Positions 10,475-18,526 of a stretch of DNA of 33,975 nt are shown in pieces; position 1 is the stretch's first letter, and each line of letters opens with the position of its first letter. The notes beneath the pieces were generated by a model. It worked only from the letters and a program-made list of their open reading frames with translations. It was not told the origin of the DNA and ran no database searches. The stretch is taken from contig JALHMO010000072.1 of the NCBI GenBank assembly GCA_022844015.1, positions 1 through 33,975 of the forward strand. The letters are read 5' to 3'. This DNA is from Reyranella sp. (GTDB taxonomy: Bacteria; Pseudomonadota; Alphaproteobacteria; Reyranellales; Reyranellaceae). The position numbers were made by a program, and so were the translations under genes.

Positions 10475-10487
10475 ACTCTCTGATGAA

Positions 10488-11741
10488 CTACGGGCAGCTC
10501 GGGACGTCGCGCGAGCCGAGGCCCATCTTGTCGAACTCCTCCTTGGGCAGGTTGAGACGCTGGTTGACGCTGGCATTGGTCTTCACGACCTTGTTGTAGA
10601 AGGTGCCGTCGGCGCCCTTGGCCACCTCGGTGATGAAGGTCGGGCCGATCGCCTGACGGTTCTCGTCGAGCGTGATCTCGCCGACCGGCGTCTGCAGCTT
10701 CAGGTTCTTGAGCGCCTCGCGGTACTTCTCCTGGCCGCCCGAGAGGTCGCCCTTGACCGCCTCGAGGCCGTCGAGCGCCGCCTTCATGTTGATGTAGTAG
10801 ACGAAGGCGAACAGCGACGGGCTCGGGAAGCCGTCCTTGAAGTTGGCCTTGTAGTCGGCCACGAATTTCTTCCACGCCGGCGTGTCGATGCTGTCGGCCA
10901 TAGGCCCGGCGGCCGGCGTGCCGAGCAGCGATTCGCGGCGCTTGCCCTTGAAGTTGAGCACGGTCTGGTCGACCGTGATCGAGCCGCCGACCATCGGCTT
11001 GTCGCCGCCGTTCTGCTCGTACTGGGTCAGGAAGTTCACGGCATCCGCGCCACCCAGCACGACCAAGAGCGCGTCGACGTCGGTCGGCAGCTTGGCGATC
11101 ACCGAGGAATAGTCCTTGCCGCCGAGCGGCACCCACGCCTTGTGCGTGACCTTGCCGCCCGCCTTGCAGTAGCCGGCCATGAAGCCCTGCACCTGCGAGT
11201 AGGGGAAGGCGTAGTCCTCGGCGATCAGCGCCATCTTCTTGTACTTCTTGTCGTTCAGCACGTAGTCGCCGAGCCCGACCATCCACTGCGCGCCTTCCGT
11301 GTTGAAGCGGAAGAAGTTGGGCGACGGATTGACCAGCGTCGTGGCCTGCGCGCCCGACGAGCCGTTGATGAAGGTGATTCCGGGCTGGGACTTCGAATAG
11401 TCCTTCACCGCGATGCCTTCCGAGCCGGACAGCGGGCCGACCATGATCTGCACCTTGTCCTGCTCGACCAGCTTGCGAGTGGCGTTGACCGCCACGTCGG
11501 GCTTGGCGTCGGACGAGGCCTTGATGATCTCGATCTTCTTGCCGGCCACCATGCCGCCGCGTTCCTTGACGGCGAGCTCGGCGCCGCGCATGCCGTCCTG
11601 GCCGCCGGCCGCGAACGGTCCCTCGAGGGTGGCCAGGAGGCCGATCTTCACCGTCTCCTGCGCCTGCGCGCCGCCTGCGAACACCACGCCCAGCGCCGCG
11701 GTCGACAGCAGGCCAATCAGCATTCCTCTACGCTCATTCAT
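10488..11741 (-). CDS. Liv-type periplasmic substrate-binding protein
   Basis: The 417-residue protein has a clear signal peptide (MNERRGMLIGLLSTAALG...) with probable cleavage after AQA at residue 27. The mature domain begins VKIGLLATLEGPFAAGG, the standard opening of the leucine/amide-binding (LivJ/AmiC-like) family. Further family marks include MVGPLSGSEG and VVLGGADAVNF. ATG 11741 is preferred to the longer frame from 11816 because it gives the signal peptide and has AGGAGG 7 bases upstream. It binds the substrate in the periplasm for the LivHMGF-type transporter encoded around it. HAAT binding proteins take amino acids, amides, urea or aromatic acids, and the ligand cannot be predicted here. 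Element B follows 13 bases after the stop. Confidence 0.92.
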   Translation of the reverse strand: MNERRGMLIGLLSTAALGVVFAGGAQAQETVKIGLLATLEGPFAAGGQDGMRGAELAVKERGGMVAGKKIEIIKASSDAKPDVAVNATRKLVEQDKVQIMVGPLSGSEGIAVKDYSKSQPGITFINGSSGAQATTLVNPSPNFFRFNTEGAQWMVGLGDYVLNDKKYKKMALIAEDYAFPYSQVQGFMAGYCKAGGKVTHKAWVPLGGKDYSSVIAKLPTDVDALLVVLGGADAVNFLTQYEQNGGDKPMVGGSITVDQTVLNFKGKRRESLLGTPAAGPMADSIDTPAWKKFVADYKANFKDGFPSPSLFAFVYYINMKAALDGLEAVKGDLSGGQEKYREALKNLKLQTPVGEITLDENRQAIGPTFITEVAKGADGTFYNKVVKTNASVNQRLNLPKEEFDKMGLGSRDVPSCP

Positions 11742-11757
11742 AGGCTTTCCTCCTCTT

Positions 11758-12948
11758 TTATCGGCGGCCGGCCGGCCGCACTTGTGCGACGCCAATAGAA
11801 CGCCACCCATTGCCACGCACCGGATTGGTGCGGGATTGCGCCATCCGGCGCGATGCCCATTCCCTGAGCTTGTCCCACCAGCCGAGCAGGCCGTCCGGAG
11901 AGAACAGCACGATCACCAGGAACACCAGGCCGATCACCAGGTTGAAACGCTCGCGGTCGATCAGGTCGATGGCGAAATTCTGCAGCAGCACGAACACCAC
12001 GGCGCCGATGAACGGCCCGACCGGGTGGCGCATGCCGCCCAGCACGGCGACGATCAGGATGTTGATCATCCACGAGGTGCCGACCGAGCCCGGCGTGATC
12101 AGGCCATTGTACCAGACCAGCAGCACGCCACCGATCGAGGCGATGAAGCCGGCCACGGCATAGGCGGCGACGCGATGCGCCACCGGGCTGAAGCCGAGGG
12201 CGCTCATGCGCCGCGCGTTGTCGCGCACGCCCTGCAGGGCGATGCCGAAGGGCGCGCGGATCAGGTACTTTACGAACAGGTAGCCGGCGAGTGCCCAAAA
12301 CAGCGCAAGGTAATAGAACGGCATCGGCTGGCGCCAGTCGACGCCCAGCACGACCGGCGGCACCACTTTCTGGAAGCCCTGGAAGCCGTTGAAGATCGCA
12401 TAGTTCTGCTGCGCCAGGTAGAAGAACGCCATGCCGACGGCCAGCGTGATCATGATGGTGTAGATGCCCTCGGTGCGCACCGACAGCCAGCCGATCAGGG
12501 TGGCGGCGAGCGTACCGCCGGCGATTGCCAGCACCACCACCAGCCACCACGGCCAGCCCAGGCTGATCTCCGGCGTGCCGCTCGCGCCCAGGATGGCGAC
12601 GATGTAGCCCGCGATGCCGGCCACGGTCATCTGGGCGAGCGACAGCATGCCGCCATAGCCGGCCAGGAAGGTGAGGGAGAGCGCGATCAGCCCCAGGACC
12701 AGCGCCTGGCCGCCGATCTGATAGGTGAAGAAGGGCGGGACGATCCAGGGATAGACCAGCACGGCCAGCAGCACGGCGACGTGACGCGCGCCGATTTGGC
12801 GCCACGACTGCAGCCAGCCCCTCGACGTCGTGGCGGAGCCGGCCGCCGTGCGCGTCGTTTGGCGCGGCGGCGCGATGGCGCGCCCGCCCGACCAGCTCCG
12901 GCCGGCGTCGGTGAAGTTCATGGCCTTGCGCCAGTGGGCGGCACTCAT
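11758..12948 (-). CDS. livM: Liv-type ABC transporter permease (LivM-like)
   Basis: The 396-residue polytopic protein has an unusually long hydrophilic N-terminus (about 50 residues) before the first membrane segment. LivM marks are ALSLTFLAGYGGMLSLAQM, the loop RAPFGIALQGVRDNARRM and VLGGMRHPVGPFIGA. A longer open frame extends upstream to 13629, but it runs out of frame through the livH gene and is not coding. ATG 12948 overlaps the livH stop as ATGA and has GGGGAGG 6 bases upstream; an alternative ATG at 12921 would remove 9 residues. It forms the inner-membrane channel together with LivH. The C-terminus ends in a basic tail (about 30 residues) beyond the last helix. Confidence 0.9.
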   Translation of the reverse strand: MSAAHWRKAMNFTDAGRSWSGGRAIAPPRQTTRTAAGSATTSRGWLQSWRQIGARHVAVLLAVLVYPWIVPPFFTYQIGGQALVLGLIALSLTFLAGYGGMLSLAQMTVAGIAGYIVAILGASGTPEISLGWPWWLVVVLAIAGGTLAATLIGWLSVRTEGIYTIMITLAVGMAFFYLAQQNYAIFNGFQGFQKVVPPVVLGVDWRQPMPFYYLALFWALAGYLFVKYLIRAPFGIALQGVRDNARRMSALGFSPVAHRVAAYAVAGFIASIGGVLLVWYNGLITPGSVGTSWMINILIVAVLGGMRHPVGPFIGAVVFVLLQNFAIDLIDRERFNLVIGLVFLVIVLFSPDGLLGWWDKLREWASRRMAQSRTNPVRGNGWRSIGVAQVRPAGRR

Positions 12949-13889
12949 GCCCGCCTCCCCAGGATGCCCTGCGGGCGAAAGGCCAGCACCAGCGCCATGA
13001 TGACGAACGAGAAGACGATGCCGTAGGTCGGCGCGTAGGCGAGGCCGAACTGCTCGGCGACCCCGACCAGCACCGCGCCCAGCGCCGCGCCGGCGACGCT
13101 GCCCATGCCGCCGACGATGACCACGACCAGTGACGCCAGCAGGTAGCGCGTGTCCTCGCCCGGCGCGATCGACAGCGCCGTGCCGCCGACCACCCCGGCG
13201 AAGCCGGCCAGGCCGGCGCCGATGGCGAAGGTGATGGCGAACACCATCTGCACGTCGATGCCCGAGGCCGACAGCATGGCGCGGTCGTCTACCCCGGCGC
13301 GGATCATCATGCCGACCCGGGTGCGCGCCAGGAACCACCACAGGGCGAGGCCGATCACGATCGCCATGGCCAGCAGCACCAGGCGATAGGTCGGGAACTT
13401 GCCGACGATCGGCAGCGCGGTCGCGCCGATGATCCAGCGCGGCGGGTCGAACTGGTAGATCTCGCCGCCCCAGACCCACAGCGCCACGTCGGCGGCGATG
13501 ATCGACAGCGCGATGGTCGCCATGGTCTGGCGCAGATCCTGGCCATGCATGAAGCGGAACACGCCGATCTGCAGCAAGAGACCCATCAGCGCCGCGAAAA
13601 GGAAGCCCGCGGCCACCGCGAGGAACCACGAGCCTAAATACTCGCCCGCCACCCAGCCGACATAGGCGCCCAGCAGATAGAGAGAGCCGTGTGCCAAGTT
13701 GACGTTGCGCAAGAGGCCGAACACCAGGGTAAATCCGCTGGCCACGAGGAAATAGAGCGCCGCCAGGGTGAGCCCGTTCAGCGCCGTAACCAGAAAGAGC
13801 CGTTGGTTGTCGGCGATGCCCCAGATTGTGAGCGCCAGCACCGGCAGGCCGAACAGCCAGGCCCAGAACCAGCGGCGTGCGAAGCTCAT
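12945..13889 (-). CDS. livH: Liv-type ABC transporter permease (LivH-like)
   Basis: The 314-residue polytopic protein has about eight hydrophobic segments. LivH-type motifs include SGFTLVFGLLRNVNLAHGSL near residue 52, RVGMMIRAGVDDRAM (the cytoplasmic loop that contacts the ATPases) and VVIVGGMGSVAGAALGA. The last residues, LAFRPQGILGRRA, are the normal family ending. Its start codon is only 3 bases from the outer arm of element C, so the GGGGAGG that would serve as Shine-Dalgarno is itself part of the first hairpin. The gene overlaps the following livM by 4 bases. The transporter genes here run H-M-binding protein-G-F. Confidence 0.92.
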   Translation of the reverse strand: MSFARRWFWAWLFGLPVLALTIWGIADNQRLFLVTALNGLTLAALYFLVASGFTLVFGLLRNVNLAHGSLYLLGAYVGWVAGEYLGSWFLAVAAGFLFAALMGLLLQIGVFRFMHGQDLRQTMATIALSIIAADVALWVWGGEIYQFDPPRWIIGATALPIVGKFPTYRLVLLAMAIVIGLALWWFLARTRVGMMIRAGVDDRAMLSASGIDVQMVFAITFAIGAGLAGFAGVVGGTALSIAPGEDTRYLLASLVVVIVGGMGSVAGAALGAVLVGVAEQFGLAYAPTYGIVFSFVIMALVLAFRPQGILGRRA

Positions 13890-13892
13890 TTT

Positions 13893-14075
13893 CCTCCCCT
13901 TCGTCTTACGAAGGGGAGGTGTCGCCGTCTTACGGCGACGGAGGGGTCATGAGCTACCACACTGCGGGTGGCCCGCCCGTTCATGATGATGAGCGGATGG
14001 GACCCTCTTGATCCGTGACTCATGACCCCTCCGTCGGCGTAGGACGCCGACACCTCCCCAGCTTCGCTAGGGAGG
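13893..14075. repeat. Five-hairpin palindromic element, copy C (long central loop)
   Basis: H1: CCTCCCCTTCGT (13893-13904) with ACGAAGGGGAGG (13908-13919), a 12-bp stem whose inner pairs differ from copies A and B but still match. H2: GTCGCCGT (13921-13928) with ACGGCGAC (13932-13939). H3: GGAGGGGTCATGAG (13940-13953) with CTCATGACCCCTCC (14019-14032), enclosing 65 bases instead of about 10. H4: GTCGGCGT (14033-14040) with ACGCCGAC (14044-14051). H5: CCTCCCCAGC (14053-14062) with GCTAGGGAGG (14066-14075), one mismatch. It lies between an amidohydrolase stop and the livH start. Confidence 0.9.
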
Positions 14076-14103
14076 AGAATGAAGGGCGCCGTTGTCACTC
14101 CCA

Positions 14104-15393
14104 TCACGCCACCGAAGCCGCCCAGCGCGTGCGGGCGGAGGCGATCTCGGGCTTCTTGTAGAACGTGCCGTCCTTCATCACGGCGAGGATCTTCCTCTGG
14201 TCGCGCAGGATGGCGAGGTTGCTCAGCGGATCGCCGTCGACCAGCAGGATGTCGGCGAGGTAGCCGTCCTTGATCTGGCCGAGCTCGCCGCCCTGCATCA
14301 TGATCTCGGCGCCGAGCTTGGTGGTCGAGACGATGGCCTCCATCGGCGTGAAGCCCAGGTGCTTCACGAAGTACTCCAGGTCGCGTGCGTTGTCGCAATG
14401 CGGCGTGAAGGCGAAGCCGTAGTCGCCGCCCGGCAGCACGCGGATGCCGCGCTTGTGCATCTTCTTCAGCGACTCGACCGCCGCGGCGATCTCGATCTCG
14501 TAGCCCATCTCGATCGCCCTCTTGCGGTCGATGCCCCAGGGGGCGGCATGATCCATCATGGCGAACAGGATGCCGATGCCGGGCGCCACGAAGATCCTGT
14601 CCTTGCGCGCCTCGAGAAGATCGAGCGACTCCTCGTCGGTGAAGCTCGCGTGGTAGATGATGTCGATGCCGTGCCGCATGGCCTGCTTGATCGATTCGCA
14701 GGACCGGGCGTGCGCCGACAGGCGCTTGCCGCGCTTCTTGGTCTCCGACGCGGCGACGGCGACCTCCTCGTCGCTCATCCAGGTCGTGTCGGCCGGCGCG
14801 TTGGCCGCGAAGTTGTCGCCCGACAGGTTGAGCTTGATGGTGTCGACGCCATACTTCAGGAACATGCGCACCACCTTGCGCATCTCCTCGGGGCCGCTCA
14901 CCACGACGCCGAAGCTGAACTCGGGAAACATCAGGTGAGGCAGCATCTCGTCGCCGAGGCCGCCGGCGACGGTGATCTCCTGGCTGGCCGCCAGGTAGCG
15001 CGGTCCGGGAATCAAGCCCTGGTTGATGGCGTTGCGCGTCACCACGTCGAGCCGCGGCTTGGCGCAGGCGGCGCCGACGCACGACGTGAAACCGGCCTCG
15101 AGGTAGCGCCGCGCCACGTCGGCCGACCACAGCACATGCTCCTCGAGCGGCATGCGTTGGATGCCGTCCAGGGTCGCCGAGTCGTTCCACGAGAAGTGCG
15201 TGTGCGCCTCGACCATGCCCGGCATCAGGGTGGCGCCGGCGCCGTCGATCACCGTAGCGCCGACGGCCGGGATCGACCGGCTGCCGCGCCCGACCCGCAG
15301 GATGCGGTTGCCCTGGACCAGCACGTCGCCGGCAAACGGCGGCGCCCCCGATCCGTCGAGGATTCGCACGTTGGTGAAGAGCATGTTCGCCAT
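14104..15393 (-). CDS. Metal-dependent amidohydrolase, paralogue 1
   Basis: The 429-residue protein belongs to the amidohydrolase superfamily, in the imidazolonepropionase/prolidase-like branch. It opens with the composite beta domain (NVRILDGSG, residues 8-16) and TLMPGMVEAHTHF with the metal-binding pair His64-x-His66. Other likely metal ligands are Lys187 in DTIKLNLSG (a candidate carboxylated lysine), His228 in SAHARS, His248 in YHASF and Asp324 in GGDYGFA. It hydrolyses C-N bonds, typically cyclic or peptide amides; the substrate is unknown. The start ATG 15393 has GGGAGG 6 bases upstream and lies 11 bases after the alpha/beta hydrolase stop. It is a close paralogue of the protein at 16192-17475, with all metal ligands kept in both. 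Element C follows its stop. Confidence 0.9.
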   Translation of the reverse strand: MANMLFTNVRILDGSGAPPFAGDVLVQGNRILRVGRGSRSIPAVGATVIDGAGATLMPGMVEAHTHFSWNDSATLDGIQRMPLEEHVLWSADVARRYLEAGFTSCVGAACAKPRLDVVTRNAINQGLIPGPRYLAASQEITVAGGLGDEMLPHLMFPEFSFGVVVSGPEEMRKVVRMFLKYGVDTIKLNLSGDNFAANAPADTTWMSDEEVAVAASETKKRGKRLSAHARSCESIKQAMRHGIDIIYHASFTDEESLDLLEARKDRIFVAPGIGILFAMMDHAAPWGIDRKRAIEMGYEIEIAAAVESLKKMHKRGIRVLPGGDYGFAFTPHCDNARDLEYFVKHLGFTPMEAIVSTTKLGAEIMMQGGELGQIKDGYLADILLVDGDPLSNLAILRDQRKILAVMKDGTFYKKPEIASARTRWAASVA

Positions 15394-15404
15394 GACTGCC
15401 TCCC

Positions 15405-16190
15405 TCACAAGCCACGGGCATGGAAGCGCCGCAGCGCCTCGGTGCACTCGCCGGGCTTCTCGATCGTCGTCCAATGGCCGCAGCGCGGCAGGATCTCTAC
15501 ACGCGCGCCGGAGATTCGCTCGCCGATCAGGCGTACGGCCTGGGGCGGCGCGATCGAATCCTCGTCGCCCGTCACCATCAGGGCCGGGCAGGCGATCTTT
15601 GCCAGGTCGGCCGGCTGCGCCGCCGCCAGCGCCTCGCACGAGCGGGCGTAGCCGTCGGGACTCTGGCGCATCAGCGATTCGCGCACCATGGCGATCGCCG
15701 CCGGCTGGCGCTGCCGGGTGTCGGTCGAGGTCGCCGACTGCACGATCGTGTCGGCGATCACCTGCATGCCGATCTCGCCCTCGCTGCGCGCCTTCTCGCC
15801 GCGCGCCCGCAATCCCGCGCGGGCGGTATCGGGCGGCGCCAGCAGCGGGCCAAACAGGGCGAGGCTGCGCACCAGCCGGGGCGCGACGGTGGCGAGATGG
15901 AACGCCACGATGGTGCCCATCGAATGGGCGACGACATGGGCGCGCTCGACATGCAGGGCGGAGCACACGCGCAGCATCGCCTGCACGAAGCGATCGATCG
16001 ACAATGGTCCTTCGACGCGCGACGAGCGCCCGGAGCCGGGCAGGTCGGGCCGCACCGTGCGATGGCGCGCCAGCACCGGCATCAGGGGCACCCAGACGTT
16101 GGAGGTGCCGCCCAGGCCATGGATCAGCAGCACGTCGTCGCCCGTTCCGTCGCTCTCGACGGCGATGCGGTCGACGAACTGCGTGGCCAT
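15405..16190 (-). CDS. Alpha/beta-hydrolase
   Basis: The 261-residue protein has the oxyanion-loop motif LLIHGLGG (21-28), nucleophile elbow AHSMG with Ser90, an acid in GDEDSIAPP (Asp209 or Asp211) and a catalytic His239 in CGHWTTIE. This places it with the lactonase, C-C hydrolase and esterase group that includes 3-oxoadipate enol-lactonase-like enzymes. It sits between two paralogous amidohydrolases: its ATG 16190 is one base after the upstream stop (TGAGATG) and the downstream gene starts 11 bases after its own stop. A longer frame to 16256 exists but would run into the upstream gene. Likely role, by context, is hydrolysis of an ester, lactone or ring-cleavage product in the same pathway. 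Confidence 0.88.
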   Translation of the reverse strand: MATQFVDRIAVESDGTGDDVLLIHGLGGTSNVWVPLMPVLARHRTVRPDLPGSGRSSRVEGPLSIDRFVQAMLRVCSALHVERAHVVAHSMGTIVAFHLATVAPRLVRSLALFGPLLAPPDTARAGLRARGEKARSEGEIGMQVIADTIVQSATSTDTRQRQPAAIAMVRESLMRQSPDGYARSCEALAAAQPADLAKIACPALMVTGDEDSIAPPQAVRLIGERISGARVEILPRCGHWTTIEKPGECTEALRRFHARGL

Positions 16191-16191
16191 C

Positions 16192-17475
16192 TCAGGCCAC
16201 CGACAGGCGCCGCGCGCCATGCCCGGCCAACTCCGGCTCCTTGTGGAACCGGCCATCCTTCATCACCGCCAGCAGCCGCTTGGAATCCTGCAGAAGGGCG
16301 ATGTCGGCGACCGGATCGCCGTCGACCAGCAGCAGGTCGGCGAGATAGCCCTCCCGGATCTGGCCGAGCTCGCGGCCGCGCATCATGATCTCGCCACCGA
16401 ATCGGGTTGCCGCGACCAGTGCCTCCATCGGCGTGAAGCCGAGATACTTGACGAAGTATTCGAGGTCCTTCGCGTTGGTGCCGTGCTTGATCCAGGCGAA
16501 GCCGTAGTCGCCGCCCGGCAGGATGCGGAGGCCGCGCCGATGCATCTTCTTCAGGGTCTCGCAGGCGATCTCGAGCTCGCGGTGATAGCCCATGCCCTTG
16601 GCAACCTCGGGCGTGATGCCCCATTCGGCCGCATGGAAGGCGGTGTTGACCAGCCAGGCGATGCCGGGCGCCACGAAATGGCGATCCTTGGCCGCCTCCA
16701 GCATGTCGAGCGCCTCCTCGTCGGCGAAGCTCGCGTGGAAGATGATCTCGATGCCGTGTCGCACGCATTGCTTGACCGATTCGGCCGAGCGCGCATGGGC
16801 GGCGACCCGCTTGCCGCGCCGGCGCGCCTCCCTGACCGCCATGGCGATCTCGGCGTCCGACATCGGCGACAACTCTGCCGGGATGCCGGCGATGTACTCG
16901 CCCGACAGGTTGAGCTTGATGGTATCGACGCCGTACTTCAGGAACAGGCGCACGGTGCGGCGCATCTCCTCCGGCCCGCTGACGATCGCGCCGAAGCTGA
17001 ACTCGGGGAACGGCAGGTGCGGCAGGGTCTCGTCGCCGAGCCCGCCCGGAACGGTGATCTCCTGGCTGGCCGCGAGATAGCGTGGGCCTGGGATCAACCC
17101 CGATTCGATCGAGTTGCGGATCACCACGTCGAGGCGCGGCTTGGCCGTCGCCGCGCCCATGCAGGACGTAAAACCCATGTCGAGATAGCGCCGGGCGATG
17201 TGCGCGCACCACAGGATGTGCTCCTCGGTCGGCATGCGCTGGATCTCGCCGAGGCCCGGCTGGTCGTTCCAAGAGAAATGGGTGTGCGCCTCGACCATGC
17301 CCGGCATCAGCGTCGCGCCCGCGCCATCCACCACCGTGATGCCGGTCGGCGGCAGGGTCCGGCTGCCGCGCGCCAGCCGGGCGATGCGATTGCCCTGCAC
17401 CATGACCTCGCCGGTATAGGCAGGCCCGCCGGAGCCGTCGAGGATACGCACATTGGTGAACAGCACGTTGGGCAT
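16192..17475 (-). CDS. Metal-dependent amidohydrolase, paralogue 2
   Basis: The 427-residue amidohydrolase is co-linear with the protein at 14104-15393 over its whole length (both share LFTNVRILDGSG, SGLIPGPRYLAASQEIT or close variants, FPEFSFG, LKYGVDTIKLNLSG, LGFTPMEA). Metal-binding candidates are His64, His66, Lys187, His227, His247 and Asp323, so it should be active. ATG 17475 gives a start matching the paralogue; the open frame to 17889 overlaps the FAH gene in another frame and is rejected. The Shine-Dalgarno is weak (AGGT). Two related amidohydrolases around one esterase suggest two substrates, two stereoisomers or two successive amide cleavages. Confidence 0.9.
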   Translation of the reverse strand: MPNVLFTNVRILDGSGGPAYTGEVMVQGNRIARLARGSRTLPPTGITVVDGAGATLMPGMVEAHTHFSWNDQPGLGEIQRMPTEEHILWCAHIARRYLDMGFTSCMGAATAKPRLDVVIRNSIESGLIPGPRYLAASQEITVPGGLGDETLPHLPFPEFSFGAIVSGPEEMRRTVRLFLKYGVDTIKLNLSGEYIAGIPAELSPMSDAEIAMAVREARRRGKRVAAHARSAESVKQCVRHGIEIIFHASFADEEALDMLEAAKDRHFVAPGIAWLVNTAFHAAEWGITPEVAKGMGYHRELEIACETLKKMHRRGLRILPGGDYGFAWIKHGTNAKDLEYFVKYLGFTPMEALVAATRFGGEIMMRGRELGQIREGYLADLLLVDGDPVADIALLQDSKRLLAVMKDGRFHKEPELAGHGARRLSVA

Positions 17476-17498
17476 GTCGAGACCTGTTGGGCGGGGAC

Positions 17499-18377
17499 CT
17501 ACTGGACGGGGTTGCTGAGCGTCCCGATACCGTCGATGTGGATGCGCACGCGATCGCCGCGGCGCAAGAACCTGGGCGGGTCGAAGCCGATACCGACCCC
17601 CGCGGGCGTCCCGGTGGCGATGATGTCGCCGGGATGGAGCGTGATGCCGGCCGAGAGGGTCGAGATCAGGGTCGGGATGTCGAAGATCAGGTCCTCGGTC
17701 GGCGCGTCCTGGCGCAGCTCGTCGTTGACCCAGCAACGCACACGCGTGCGGGCGCCGTCGAGCTCGTTGGTGCAGGCGAGCCACGGCCCCATCGGCGCGA
17801 AGGTGTCGAGCGACTTGCCGATCAGCCACTGCTGATGGCGGCGCTGCAGGTCTCGCGCCGTCACGTCGTTCAGGATGGTGTAGCCCCATACATGGTCCAG
17901 GGCACGCGACGGCGGGATCGCCCGGCCGGCCTTGCCGATGACGACGGCGAGCTCGGCCTCGTAGTCGATCGACTCGCTGAGGCCGCCGGGAATGCGGATC
18001 GCCGCCTCGGGAGCGATCACGCTCTCCGGCACCTTGGAGAAGATGACTGGAACCTCCGGCACGGCCTGCTGCGGCGGCCGCGGGCCTCCGACGCCGCTCG
18101 CCGCGAACTCCGCGGCATGCGCGCGATAGTTGAGGCCGACGCAGAAGATGTTGCGCCGCGGCACCGGGATCGGCGCGTCGAGCTCGACGGCGGACAGGGG
18201 CAGGGCGGCGCCGGACGGCTTGGGCATCGGCGCCCCTTCCGCCATCGCCTCGACGAGCGCCAACGCGCCCACGGCATGGGCGCGGTCTCCGAGCGCGAGA
18301 GGCGTCACATCGCGTTCATCGGCGCTGAGCCGTCCGACATGCCGCCGTCCCGCCCACCAAAATGCGGCGATCTTCAA
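17499..18377 (-). CDS. Fumarylacetoacetate hydrolase (FAH) family protein
   Basis: This protein of about 292 residues resembles 2-hydroxyhepta-2,4-diene-1,7-dioate isomerase/hydratase-type FAH proteins. Motifs: FCVGLNYRAHAAEF (78-91), PVIFSKVPESVIAP (110-123), YEAELAVVIG with metal ligands Glu140 and Glu142, ILNDVTARD with Asp171, then WLIGKSLDTFAPMGPWL and GDIIATGTPAGVG. Members cleave or isomerise beta-diketones and oxo-acids from aromatic or amino acid breakdown. No in-frame ATG fits. A TTG at 18377, preceded by GGGTGG, gives the family-typical start MKIAAFWWAGRRHVG, while GTG 18386 is an alternative. The frame open to 18587 cannot be right because it covers the divergent promoter and the regulator start. 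It is the first gene of the operon. Confidence 0.85.
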   Translation of the reverse strand: MKIAAFWWAGRRHVGRLSADERDVTPLALGDRAHAVGALALVEAMAEGAPMPKPSGAALPLSAVELDAPIPVPRRNIFCVGLNYRAHAAEFAASGVGGPRPPQQAVPEVPVIFSKVPESVIAPEAAIRIPGGLSESIDYEAELAVVIGKAGRAIPPSRALDHVWGYTILNDVTARDLQRRHQQWLIGKSLDTFAPMGPWLACTNELDGARTRVRCWVNDELRQDAPTEDLIFDIPTLISTLSAGITLHPGDIIATGTPAGVGIGFDPPRFLRRGDRVRIHIDGIGTLSNPVQ

Positions 18378-18435
18378 CGTTTCCACCCGCACCGATGCCG
18401 GCGATGGCCAAGCCCGGTGCCTGTTTGCTAGTTGA

Positions 18436-18451
18436 TGAGCCGCGCCTCTCG
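18436..18451. promoter_or_regulatory. Degenerate second operator copy
   Basis: TGAGCCGCGCCTCTCG matches the perfect palindrome at 18462-18477 in 13 of 16 positions and starts 26 bp from it, between that palindrome and the FAH gene. The even spacing (about 2.5 helical turns) suggests a second regulator dimer site, though with weaker symmetry. Confidence 0.45.
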
Positions 18452-18461
18452 AGCGTAAGCA

Positions 18462-18477
18462 TGAGACGCGCGTCTCA
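18462..18477. promoter_or_regulatory. Probable TetR operator, perfect 16-bp palindrome
   Basis: TGAGACGCGCGTCTCA is a perfect palindrome lying between the divergent genes, 49 bp before the regulator ATG and where the -35 region of that gene would be. TetR-family dimers typically bind palindromes of this size between their own gene and the target operon, so autoregulation and repression of the operon are both likely. Confidence 0.65.
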
Positions 18478-18526
18478 CGTATTGCGTCGAGGCTAGAATC
18501 GGGGTCCCGGACTGTCAAGGAAAGCG

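Larger units (their letters stand above)
18378..18526. promoter_or_regulatory. Divergent promoter region between the FAH operon and the TetR gene
   Basis: These 149 bases separate the two divergent starts. A TAGAAT (18494-18499) is a plausible -10 for the regulator gene, which has AAGGAAAG before its ATG; no good -35 is seen at the right distance, where the palindrome at 18462-18477 lies instead. No clear sigma-70 promoter could be picked for the minus-strand operon. The region holds the two operator-like palindromes listed separately. Confidence 0.6.

Noticed and set aside
12949..13629. N-terminal extension of the LivM frame
   Set aside because: It is the wrong frame of livH; the true start at 12948 has an ATGA overlap and a good ribosome site.
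13886..15421. 511-residue minus frame over the amidohydrolase
   Set aside because: Out of frame with the HTHF-type motifs and running through hairpin element C.
18482..18499. TTGCGT and TAGAAT as one promoter
   Set aside because: The spacing between them is only 6 bases, so they cannot be a -35/-10 pair.
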